From NCBI GenBank assembly GCA_002172675.1, contig NETF01000189.1, positions 1 through 39,898 on the forward strand: a stretch of DNA of 39,898 nt, in the 5' to 3' direction. This DNA is from an unicellular cyanobacterium SU3 (lineage in GTDB: Bacteria; Cyanobacteriota; Cyanobacteriia; Cyanobacteriales; Microcystaceae). Below, piece after piece: positions 16,744-23,663 of this stretch. The position numbers and the translations under genes are program-made. The stretch's first letter is position 1. The number at the start of each line of letters is the position of its first letter. The notes under the pieces were generated by a model, which saw only the letters and a list, made by a program, of their open reading frames with translations, did no database searches and was not told the origin of the DNA.

Positions 16744-16795
16744 AATTACTTTAGTATAAAATTTGATTATAATTCTATAATTAAATAAAGTAATT
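16744..16795. terminator. Nested inverted repeat between reverse transcriptase and hicB
   Basis: A perfect 10-bp outer stem, AATTACTTTA (16744-16753) and TAAAGTAATT (16786-16795), encloses a second stem in which TATAAAATT pairs with AATTCTATA with one mismatch. It lies between two convergent genes and, on the plus strand, is followed by CTCGCTTTTT. The simplest reading is a bidirectional terminator. A short structured RNA is the alternative. Confidence 0.5.
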
Positions 16796-16803
16796 CTCGC
16801 TTT

Positions 16804-17103
16804 TTACATATTTTTTACATATAGATTTTCATTAGTTAAAATTGCCTCTGATATCTCAACAGTTGTAAAAGCAATAGCATCTTGATGATCTTTATCTTTT
16901 AAAATACTTTCGAGAGTGCTAGGTGTAGGAATAACATCACCATCAGTTACCATTAAATTAATATGACCTATTAAAGCTTCTTTTGCCATCATTTTTGCTT
17001 CTTCAATACTCTCTCCGGCACTAATACAACCAGGAAAGTCATAAAATTGTACACCATAATCACTATCCTTATCTTTGTGAATCGTTGCAATATAAGTAAT
17101 CAT
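16804..17103 (-). CDS. hicB: HicB family antitoxin (pair 1)
   Basis: A 99-residue protein with the HicB partial RNase H-like fold: MITYIATIHKDKDSDYGVQF, then YDFPGCISAGESIEEAKMMA (about 21-40), then KEALIGHINLMVTDG. The C-terminal 40 residues replace the ribbon-helix-helix or HTH of longer HicB proteins, and no DNA-binding motif is obvious. It follows its toxin by 10 bases (toxin-first order, normal for hicAB) and is convergent with the reverse transcriptase. Confidence 0.88.
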   Translation of the reverse strand: MITYIATIHKDKDSDYGVQFYDFPGCISAGESIEEAKMMAKEALIGHINLMVTDGDVIPTPSTLESILKDKDHQDAIAFTTVEISEAILTNENLYVKNM

Positions 17104-17113
17104 ATTAACTCCT

Positions 17114-17302
17114 TTAACGTAGTTTAATTCCTGCTTGTTTTTCGATACTACTTAAAGTTTTGATGGGGATATCCTTTTTTGGATGAGGAACCGTAACTTT
17201 TCCTTTTTTTTCTGGGTGTTTAAAGTGGTGATGACTTCCTGTTGTACTCACTTGATACCATCCATCTGCTTTGAGTTTTTTAATAATTTCTCGACTGTTC
17301 AT
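17114..17302 (-). CDS. hicA: HicA family mRNA interferase toxin (pair 1)
   Basis: A 62-residue double-stranded-RNA-binding-fold ribonuclease. It starts with SREIIKKLKADGWYQVSTTG and has the catalytic histidine segment GSHHHFKHP (22-30), followed by KGKVTVPHPKKDIPIKTLSSIEKQAGI, a full-length match to the HicA plan. When free it would cleave translated mRNAs; HicB blocks it. Intact and paired, so it should be active. It lies between the reverse transcriptase islet and putA. Confidence 0.9.
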   Translation of the reverse strand: MNSREIIKKLKADGWYQVSTTGSHHHFKHPEKKGKVTVPHPKKDIPIKTLSSIEKQAGIKLR

Positions 17303-17348
17303 ATCATAATGAATGGTTTTTCAAGTGTTGAAAAAGAAGTATAGGTGA

Positions 17349-17365
17349 GGTGGGCAATGCCCACC
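17349..17365. repeat. Short perfect palindrome
   Basis: GGTGGGCAATGCCCACC: a 7-bp stem with an AAT loop, 7 bases downstream of the putA stop. Similar GTGGGC...GCCCAC motifs recur in cyanobacterial intergenic DNA. It may end the putA transcript. Confidence 0.6.
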
Positions 17366-17372
17366 CGACAGG

Positions 17373-20345
17373 TTACTCAGCCCCTTCTATGGGTGCAAAC
17401 CCTTGACGCTGAATATTCTCGCTAATATGACGAGGTTCGAGGAACTGTAATAAATAGTCAGGTCCTCCTGCTTTGGAACCCACACCGGACAACTTGAACC
17501 CACCAAAGGGTTGACGGGCAACGATCGCACCGGTAATAGTACGGTTAATGTACAAGTTACCCACTTCAAACTCTTTCTGGGCCTGTTCGATATGTTCGGG
17601 ACTCCGAGAATATAACCCCCCGGTTAAGGCGTAGTCGGTTCCGTTGGCGACTGCTAACGCTTCTTTAAAGCTTTTAACTCGCATCACCGCAACCACGGGG
17701 CCAAATATCTCTTCTTGAGCGATAGTATTGTCAGGTAACACATCCCCAAAGATGGTCGGACCCACATAAAAACCGTTGTCAGGGGCTTCCATTTGCAAGG
17801 CGAGGGTTGACTCTTGTTTTGCCGTTTCAATGTACTCTAAAATGCGTTTTTGTGCCGTTGCGTCGATGACGGGCCCGACTTGGGTAGAGGGTTCATCCGT
17901 TGGTCCCACATTCAGGGACTTGGTAGCGTCTACGAACCGTTCTATAAAAGCGTCGTAAACGGGTTCTAAAACGATGATACGGGAGGCTGCGGAACATTTT
18001 TGACCGGTATAACCAAACGCAGAAAAGACAGCCCCTGCAACCGCTTGATCGAGGTCTGCACTTTCGTCAACAATAATAGCGTTTTTACCACCCATCTCTG
18101 CGATCACCCGTTTCAGATGTTTTTGTCCAGGTTGTAAAATAGCAGCATCTGCATAGATGCGACATCCCACTTCCCTCGATCCGGTAAAGGCGATCAAATG
18201 TACGTCAGGATGGTTGACCATATAAGCCCCCACTTTCGACCCCTTACCAGGAACCAGTTGAAAGACTCCTTTAGGAATGCCAGCGTCGACTAATATTTCA
18301 GCAATTTTAGCAGCAATCACTGTAGAAGTTTCAGCAGGCTTTAATAAGGTACAGTTTCCTGTCACTAACGCGGCCACGGTCATTCCTGTGGCGATCGCAA
18401 AGGGAAAGTTCCAGGGAGAAATTACTAAAGCAATACCTCTGGGTTGATAATGATAACGGTTGGTTTCCCCTGCGACATCGTAGTTATAACCCTTGTCTAA
18501 CCGTTCCATTTCATCGGCATAATACCGGCAAAAGTCGATCGCTTCGGATACTTCTGCGTCTGCTTGTTGTAATATTTTACCCACTTCTAAACAGATCCAA
18601 GCGCATAACTCATGACGGCGTTCTTCCATCAAATCGCCAGCTTTACGGAGTATTCTGGCTCTTTCTATGGCTGGTGTTTTCTTCCACCTTTTAAAGGCTT
18701 CTTTTGCTGCATTTAATGCCTGTTCTGTTTGTTCAACAGAAATTAAACCAATTTGTCCCACCACTTCAGAAGATTTAGAGGGGTTAAGAGAGTCAACAAT
18801 GACATCAGTTTGCACATATTCCCCGTTAATTAAGGGTAAATAGGTTTTACCGAGACTATCTTTCACTTTTGCTAAAGCTTGCTGTGCTTTTTCCCGTAAT
18901 ACTTCTCTAGAATAATCTGTGTCAGCAGCATTAATAAAGTCTTCCTCTGTCTGTCTTGTCTTCTTCTCTTCGGAAACCACCGGGGGACTGATTAAGTCTT
19001 CGACGGGTTTTTCTTCTAAATTTTGGCGTAAGAAAGAACTATTAGCCGTATTTTCCAATAAACGACGAATCAAATACGACATCCCTGGTAATAAGTCCCC
19101 ATAAGGCGCATAAACTCGCACACGATGTCCTGTTTTAACTAACGCTTTGGCTAACTGATCCCCCATTCCATATAATACCTGCATCTCGAAGGCACGAGAG
19201 GGGACGTTTAAGGTTTCAGCGATGGCGATCGCCCTTGCTTGCGATCGCACGTTATGGGACCCGATCGCAGCGTATAAATATTGATTATTTTCCAACAATA
19301 ATTGGGTCATCTCTTCGTAATTAACATCTGTGGCTGCTTTTTGGTTATATACCGGTTGCGACCAATGATTTTGCTCAGATTTAATGGTTTCTTGATCCCA
19401 GTACGCTCCTTTTACTAATCTTACCGTGATCGGGTTGCCTCTTTCTTTAGCCCAGGCAATGAGATCGTGTAAGTCTTGTTTCGAGTCTCTTAAATAAGCT
19501 TGTAAAGTAACACCGATATCGCTACGGTGGCGAAACTCTTCTTCTAACAAGAGTTCCTTGAGGATAGATAGGGTGAGATCCTTGTAAACATATTGTTCCA
19601 TATCGAAATGGATAGCCACCCCTAACTCTTGGGCCCGATGGAGAAGGATACGAATGCGATCGCAGACTTTTGCTTTACTTCCTTCGGGATCAATAGGATC
19701 AAACTGGGAATAAAAAGCAGTTAATTTAACCGATACTTGAACCTTCGATAAGCTTTCATCTCCTGCTTGGTCAATTTGCTCGACATTTGACCATTTTTTC
19801 GACTCTGTGGCTAATTTTTCCATCAAGTCGAGGTAACTATCTAGATAAGCTTTAGCCTCGCTTTCGGTAATAACTGCTTCCCCTAATAAGTCGATGGTAA
19901 ACCCCATTTTCTCTTTTCGGAGTTTTTCGACGGTTTTGATAACTTGAGGAATTGTTTCACCGGAAATATACTTAAAAGCGAGAGTTTCTACCGCTTTTTT
20001 AATGGTGACAGCAGCTAATTGTGCCGGTGGTGAGTTAGGATCAGAGAAGTTAAGCAGTCCTTTTAAAGCACTAGGTAACTCTACAGACTCATCTCCTAAA
20101 TATTGTTGCAGATGATGAGCGATTTCTGCATTACTTTGTAGCGCGGGTAAGGTATCGATAAAATGAAATAATTGCACCCGTAAGCCAGGGTTAGCCATAG
20201 CAAACCCCAGAAGTTTATCATCCCAACGCATTTGATCGCCAATTTTAGACCATAATGAGCGTTTTTCACGGGTTTGGGCGATTAATTCTTTAGCTATTTC
20301 CTGGGTTCTTTGTTCGTAGGTTTTAGAATCTAGTTGTACTACCAA
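17373..20345 (-). CDS. putA: Bifunctional proline dehydrogenase / glutamate-semialdehyde dehydrogenase
   Basis: A 990-residue two-domain enzyme that oxidises proline to glutamate. The FAD-dependent proline dehydrogenase barrel spans about 100-460, with VRLVKGAYWDQET, SHNVRSQARAIA, FEMQVLYGMGDQL and APYGDLLPGMSYLIRRLLEN. The NAD-dependent aldehyde dehydrogenase spans about 500-975, with NFPFAIATGM, LLKPAETST, IAFTGSREVG, the general-base Glu in VIAEMGGKNA and nucleophile Cys784 in TGQKCSAASR. There is no N-terminal ribbon-helix-helix, so it is the non-DNA-binding short form and does not repress its own gene. The start is MVVQLDSK. Monocistronic. Confidence 0.96.
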   Translation of the reverse strand: MVVQLDSKTYEQRTQEIAKELIAQTREKRSLWSKIGDQMRWDDKLLGFAMANPGLRVQLFHFIDTLPALQSNAEIAHHLQQYLGDESVELPSALKGLLNFSDPNSPPAQLAAVTIKKAVETLAFKYISGETIPQVIKTVEKLRKEKMGFTIDLLGEAVITESEAKAYLDSYLDLMEKLATESKKWSNVEQIDQAGDESLSKVQVSVKLTAFYSQFDPIDPEGSKAKVCDRIRILLHRAQELGVAIHFDMEQYVYKDLTLSILKELLLEEEFRHRSDIGVTLQAYLRDSKQDLHDLIAWAKERGNPITVRLVKGAYWDQETIKSEQNHWSQPVYNQKAATDVNYEEMTQLLLENNQYLYAAIGSHNVRSQARAIAIAETLNVPSRAFEMQVLYGMGDQLAKALVKTGHRVRVYAPYGDLLPGMSYLIRRLLENTANSSFLRQNLEEKPVEDLISPPVVSEEKKTRQTEEDFINAADTDYSREVLREKAQQALAKVKDSLGKTYLPLINGEYVQTDVIVDSLNPSKSSEVVGQIGLISVEQTEQALNAAKEAFKRWKKTPAIERARILRKAGDLMEERRHELCAWICLEVGKILQQADAEVSEAIDFCRYYADEMERLDKGYNYDVAGETNRYHYQPRGIALVISPWNFPFAIATGMTVAALVTGNCTLLKPAETSTVIAAKIAEILVDAGIPKGVFQLVPGKGSKVGAYMVNHPDVHLIAFTGSREVGCRIYADAAILQPGQKHLKRVIAEMGGKNAIIVDESADLDQAVAGAVFSAFGYTGQKCSAASRIIVLEPVYDAFIERFVDATKSLNVGPTDEPSTQVGPVIDATAQKRILEYIETAKQESTLALQMEAPDNGFYVGPTIFGDVLPDNTIAQEEIFGPVVAVMRVKSFKEALAVANGTDYALTGGLYSRSPEHIEQAQKEFEVGNLYINRTITGAIVARQPFGGFKLSGVGSKAGGPDYLLQFLEPRHISENIQRQGFAPIEGAE

Positions 20346-20564
20346 GATTTAATACTCTCCTATCATAGTGTGTGAGGCGCGTAGTAATTTTTAAGGGTAA
20401 TGTTAAGTAAAAGTCTCTAATTTTACTTTCTTCTTTAATTTTACCTTAAGAGAGTACCCTTATATACGTTAAGGAGATGAGTCAATGGCGACAAGGTTTA
20501 ATTAATAAAAACATTGTTGTATTGTTATTAGAAACAAATTTAAAGAGAGATAAAAAAATAAAAT

Positions 20565-20809
20565 TTATTTTTCAAATAGTTTATGAAGTAACTCATCTCT
20601 ATTTAACTGAAAATGATTACCAATATTACGTAAAATTGCGTTTAATGTGCCAACTTTAAGGGGGTTATGAGCAGGAATTGTAATATTATGTTCTCCATTT
20701 TTTGAGTCGTTAATCGAATATGACTACCTGTTTGATGCGTCACTTCATAGCCAAATTTTTTTAGGGTTTTTACTAAATCTTGACCCGATAAGTCTCTGGG
20801 TAATTTCAT
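20565..20809 (-). pseudogene. Frameshifted HicA-like toxin (pair 2)
   Basis: From ATG 20809 the frame gives MKLPRDLSGQDLVKTLKKFG...THQTGSHIRLTTQ, a HicA/YcfA-like start with the GSH motif. It then shifts at a run of six A's on the coding strand (20698-20703) and stops early. Adding one A restores NGEHNITIPAHNPLKVGTLN and on to a TAA at 20567-20565, giving about 81 residues, the normal length. So a single-base deletion has inactivated it, or the base was missed in sequencing. Its ATG overlaps the antitoxin's TGA by ATGA, so the two genes were translationally coupled. Confidence 0.75.
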
Positions 20810-21015
20810 GAAGCAAATACCTCTTCTTGGACAATATGAAGGCGAATAATTTTAGGACGTAAATTTTCATCAGGAAAGTGACAATGAACTGCATCTTTGA
20901 CTTCTTTTTTTAATGTCTCTAAATCGTCCGCTTGAGTAATAATTGATTCTCCTAATGCTTGGGCGATATAACCGTTTTCCTCATCAGATTCAACTAAGAA
21001 AATAATTTCAGTCAT
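20806..21015 (-). CDS. HicB-like antitoxin (pair 2)
   Basis: A 69-residue protein: EIIFLVESDEENGYIAQALG (about 3-22), then ESIITQADDLETLKKEVKDAV and HCHFPDE...PKIIRLHIVQEEVFA. This is the short HicB-like family common in cyanobacteria and normally paired with a YcfA/HicA-like protein. No DNA-binding domain. The order is antitoxin first, the reverse of pair 1, with a four-base overlap into the toxin. Because the toxin frame is broken, this antitoxin may be an orphan that persists with no target, or it may neutralise toxins of related pairs. Confidence 0.75.
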   Translation of the reverse strand: MTEIIFLVESDEENGYIAQALGESIITQADDLETLKKEVKDAVHCHFPDENLRPKIIRLHIVQEEVFAS

Positions 21016-21134
21016 GATTGTTTTAATATCCTAGAAAATGTTGTAACTGTGTTAATTTCTATTCACTATTAAGTTATTTTCTCACATTTCATTAATAATT
21101 TCTACATTTGCTAATAATTTTTACATTAGAGTAA

Positions 21135-21196
21135 GGTGGGTTAGACGGCTATAATTTAGATTATAACTAAGATATAAAAATCCGTCGTAACCCACC
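21135..21196. repeat. 62-bp palindromic dispersed repeat, copy A
   Basis: The ends GGTGGGTTAGACGG and CCGTCGTAACCCACC pair with a one-base bulge; the middle is AT-rich. A second copy of exactly the same length stands at 39127-39188 and a half copy at 514-539. Confidence 0.8.
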
Positions 21197-21224
21197 AATT
21201 AATTGATTATCTCTGGTAAAATTT

Positions 21225-21250
21225 GGTGCATTACACTTCGTTAATGCACC
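21225..21250. repeat. Short palindromic repeat
   Basis: GGTGCATTA (21225-21233) and TAATGCACC (21242-21250) form a perfect 9-bp stem with an 8-nt loop. The sequence resembles a widespread cyanobacterial intergenic palindrome. It is 28 bases from copy A of the 62-bp repeat. Confidence 0.65.
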
Positions 21251-21265
21251 CTAGAATGTAATAAT

Positions 21266-21329
21266 TTAGCTGATAGCTTTTACCGTGGCAAAACCCAATA
21301 AACCACTTACAATGGCTACAATAATAGAA
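21266..21329 (-). pseudogene. Downstream fragment of a small membrane-protein gene cut by the IS
   Basis: The minus strand encodes SIIVAIVSGLLGFATVKAIS and a stop, a single hydrophobic helix with a clean end. The upstream codons come from the insertion sequence end. A candidate 5' part lies on the other side of the element at 22604-22686 on the same strand. No target-site duplication is seen, so the link between the two parts is a guess. Confidence 0.3.
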
Positions 21330-21551
21330 ACAGAAATGTTGAATGTTAGAAAAAAGCCTGGAAAAAATCTGTTAAAAATGATAAAATAAGGAAAAATATA
21401 GAAAAGCAAAATCAAAAATTTGATTGTACAAAGTTTTCCTAGAGTCATTAAATCTATCTTAAGACCTTTACCCAGAAATGATTATCCAGTTCTCAATACA
21501 TTTTCATTTGTCTCCTGCTGGTTGGAATATGTAATGGACAAAAGTGTGGTC

Positions 21552-21596
21552 ACCGCGCGTTCCCATGGCGAGGGAACCTCGCCGGGGTCGCTCGTC
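21552..21596. repeat. 45-bp in-frame palindromic insert in the transposase gene
   Basis: GC-rich insert, flanked by the triplet GTC on both sides (21549-21551 and 21594-21596), containing the perfect stem-loop GGCGAGGGAACCTCGCC (21567-21583). Removing 45 bp joins KSVV to SMQDLF, which reads as normal IS4 transposase sequence. The GTC repeat looks like a 3-bp target duplication. Confidence 0.65.
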
Positions 21597-21968
21597 AGTA
21601 TGCAGGATTTATTTAAGAGATTAAATGCTCAAGGAATAGACCTAAAAATATCTAATTTTTCTAAAGCCAGTAAAAAAAGAGATACTCAAGTATTTCTTGA
21701 CATTATTTACCAATTAAAAAGGGAACTTAGACGACAGAAAGGTGAAAGAAAAGCTCGCTCTTACTTTCCTATTGATTCAACAATTATTAGTTGAACAAGT
21801 AAACTATTATGGAGTCAAGGATATCATCAAGTAAAACTATTTTGCGGAATAGACAGTTGGACATCAGAACCAGGAGGAATAGTTATTCATTTTGGGCAAG
21901 GACATGACTATAAATATGGTCATCAAACAGTAGAGTCTATCCCAGAAAAGACTGTAGGAATAATGGAT

Positions 21969-22019
21969 AGCGGTGCGACCTCGGCGATTCGTAATCGCCT
22001 AGAGGAAGCGCACAAAGAG
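21969..22019. repeat. 51-bp in-frame palindromic insert in the transposase gene
   Basis: A 41-nt imperfect hairpin (21973-22013): GTGCG pairs with CGCAC, CCTC with GAGG, and GGCGATT with AATCGCC around a CGT loop. It adds 17 codons between MD and RGFAS of the DDE core. It is GC-rich compared with the transposase around it. Confidence 0.7.
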
Positions 22020-22603
22020 AGGGGTTTTGCATCTTGTGAAAAAATAAAGGAATTAAAAGAAAAAGAAAATAAGGCATTTGTTTTAAGAATAAAAAATAAT
22101 CTAGGTTTAGAAGTGCTAGAAAATGGCAAGAGTAAAGTGGGAAAAAATGAAAGAGAAGTAGAAATTAGAGTAGTAACATTTTGTGACTTAGAAGATAGAA
22201 CAGAATTCAGATTGGCTACTAATTTACTCTTTGATGGAGAAGAAGGAGTAAGTAATGAAGAGATAGGGGAAATATATGTACAACGATGGCAGATAGAGTT
22301 ACTTTGGAAGTTTTTAAAGATGCACTTGAAGCTAGACAGACTGATGACAAAGAATGAAAATGGCATTCCCATACAAATCTATAGTTGCTTAATTGCTTAT
22401 CTAATTTTACAACTAATAGAAATACCTCAAGAATTTGGAAAAACGATATTAGATAAACTTCGTTATCTTCAAGCTTATATGTGTCAAGAAATTAGTGATG
22501 TTCATTGGTTTAGAAAACTGATTTGGTTGAGATGAAAATTGTCTAGGATAGAGTTAGTATAATTTAATATGTAAAGTTTTTTAACGACATTCAACATTTC
22601 TGT

Positions 22604-22686
22604 CGGGGAATATATTTGTAACTTATTCACCGCACCAAAAGACCGAACAGAACTCGTTTTTCTGATAAAAATTGTTTAAGCTTCAT
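22604..22686 (-). pseudogene. 5' part of a broken small gene next to the IS
   Basis: ATG 22686 has a good AAGAGG ribosome-binding site 7 bases upstream and begins MKLKQFLSEK, but the frame stops after 19 codons. With one extra A in the A5 run it would read SEKTSSVRSFGAVNKLQIYSP up to the insertion sequence end. Joined to the helix-coding fragment at 21266-21329 it would give a protein of about 50 residues with one membrane segment. I do not recognise the family. Confidence 0.35.
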
Positions 22687-22738
22687 AATTTAACCTCTTA
22701 TCAACTAAACTTAAAGAAATAGCTTATAATATACCTTT

Positions 22739-23314
22739 CTAACTTTTGACCTCAAAAAGCTTTGATACAAACAAATCTAATTGAGGAAATTGAGAGGATC
22801 TAATTTTATCACTTCCTAAAAACTCTCCCACTTCAATGTATGTTTTATCTTTCAATTCCAAGACTAACACTGCTTTATTTTCAGGGTCAATAATCCAATA
22901 TTCAGGAATGCCACAATCTTGATATTGTATTCGTTTCGCAATATAATCTCGATGCCGTTGTAACTCCCCAGGACTCACAATTTCTACTACTAATAAAGGA
23001 GGTGGCATAAACAAACGAATGGTATTACGTTTTGCTAATAAATTAATATGTTCTTCTCTAATTATGGTAAGGTAAGGATAACGGTTTCTTGGTTCCCCTC
23101 TCACTTCTAATTCTAATCCTTGACCTCTGACTTTATCTGTACCTAATAACAGAGCAAAAATAAGCAATAATCGATTAGCGATTTGCACATTAATTCCTGA
23201 TTCTGGAGGTATCTCGATTAATTCTCCATTAAATAATTCATACCATTTATTATTATCATCTTCGTAGGATAAATAGTCCTCAAAGCTTTTGAACTTAGGT
23301 TTAGTTTCTAACAT
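22739..23314 (-). CDS. Uma2 family (DUF820) restriction-like endonuclease
   Basis: A 191-residue PD-(D/E)xK-fold protein. The family hallmarks are FEDYLSYEDDNNKWYELFNGELIE near the start, PPPLLVVEIVSPGE (about 102-115, containing the catalytic acidic residue) and the IQYQDCGIPEYWIIDPENKAV segment near 130-150. Uma2 genes are highly amplified in cyanobacteria; their function is not known, and a nuclease role is inferred from the fold only. ATG 23314 has no clear Shine-Dalgarno. It lies beside the insertion sequence, in the accessory part of the window. Confidence 0.88.
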   Translation of the reverse strand: MLETKPKFKSFEDYLSYEDDNNKWYELFNGELIEIPPESGINVQIANRLLLIFALLLGTDKVRGQGLELEVRGEPRNRYPYLTIIREEHINLLAKRNTIRLFMPPPLLVVEIVSPGELQRHRDYIAKRIQYQDCGIPEYWIIDPENKAVLVLELKDKTYIEVGEFLGSDKIRSSQFPQLDLFVSKLFEVKS

Positions 23315-23663
23315 AATGATCAGTATTTGACTACAGTTTTATTTTAATTATATTCAGCTTTAGAGTTAGTTTGACAGCTATTATTAAACTGATTACAATA
23401 AATTATATTATAATTGATTTTAAGTTGTCGTTGATAAAAGTTAGTTTTTAGCATGAGCTGGCTACCATCAGAGAAAAATTAATGAAAATAAAAGATTTTA
23501 AGCTAATAATTGGTTCAAAATAAGCATTTTTTAAGAGTTAATTCTGCTAAACTTGATAGACTAGAGAAAGCCAGTAATAATGAATGATTCATGAGCAAAT
23601 TTTGATAACTGTTCACTGGTCACTGGTAACTGTTCACTGATAGACATAAGTTAAGCATAAAAT
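23315..23663. other. Intergenic region with a heptamer tract
   Basis: 349 bases between divergent genes, AT-rich, with no open frame I would defend. The only structure is a tract of five 7-base units at 23608-23642 (ACTGTTC, ACTGGTC, ACTGGTA, ACTGTTC, ACTGATA), ending 21 bases before the start codon of the transglutaminase-like gene. Confidence 0.6.

Larger units (their letters stand above)
21420..22535 (+). pseudogene. IS4-family transposase with stop codon and two inserts
   Basis: One reading frame from TTG 21420 to a TGA at 22533-22535, interrupted by an in-frame TGA at 21792-21794 in the stretch DSTIIS-stop-TSKLLWSQGYHQ, where DDE transposases have their first catalytic Asp. The second Asp lies in GIMD and the IS4 signature Y-x2-R-x3-E-x6-K is intact in YVQRWQIELLWKFLK. 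Two palindromic inserts of 45 and 51 bp keep the frame. Removing them gives about 339 residues, a normal size. The second insert separates the D of MD from RGF, which should be adjacent, so the catalytic core is broken as well. The protein cannot be active. Confidence 0.9.
21330..22603 (+). mobile_element. IS4-family insertion sequence (inactive)
   Basis: The ends are a perfect 17-bp inverted repeat: ACAGAAATGTTGAATGT at 21330-21346 and its complement at 22587-22603, partly similar further in. Total 1274 bp, or about 1178 bp without the two internal inserts. It carries one transposase gene, on the plus strand. No target duplication is visible at the flanks (...aataatagaa / cggggaata...), so the copy is old, rearranged or formed by recombination. 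The flanks contain pieces of a possible small gene. Confidence 0.85.

Noticed and set aside
20477-20659. 60-codon plus-strand open frame after putA
   Set aside because: Lies antisense to the HicA-like remnant and has no ribosome-binding site or recognisable motif.
21923-22372. 149-codon minus-strand open frame inside the IS
   Set aside because: Serine/phenylalanine-rich shadow of the transposase on the opposite strand.
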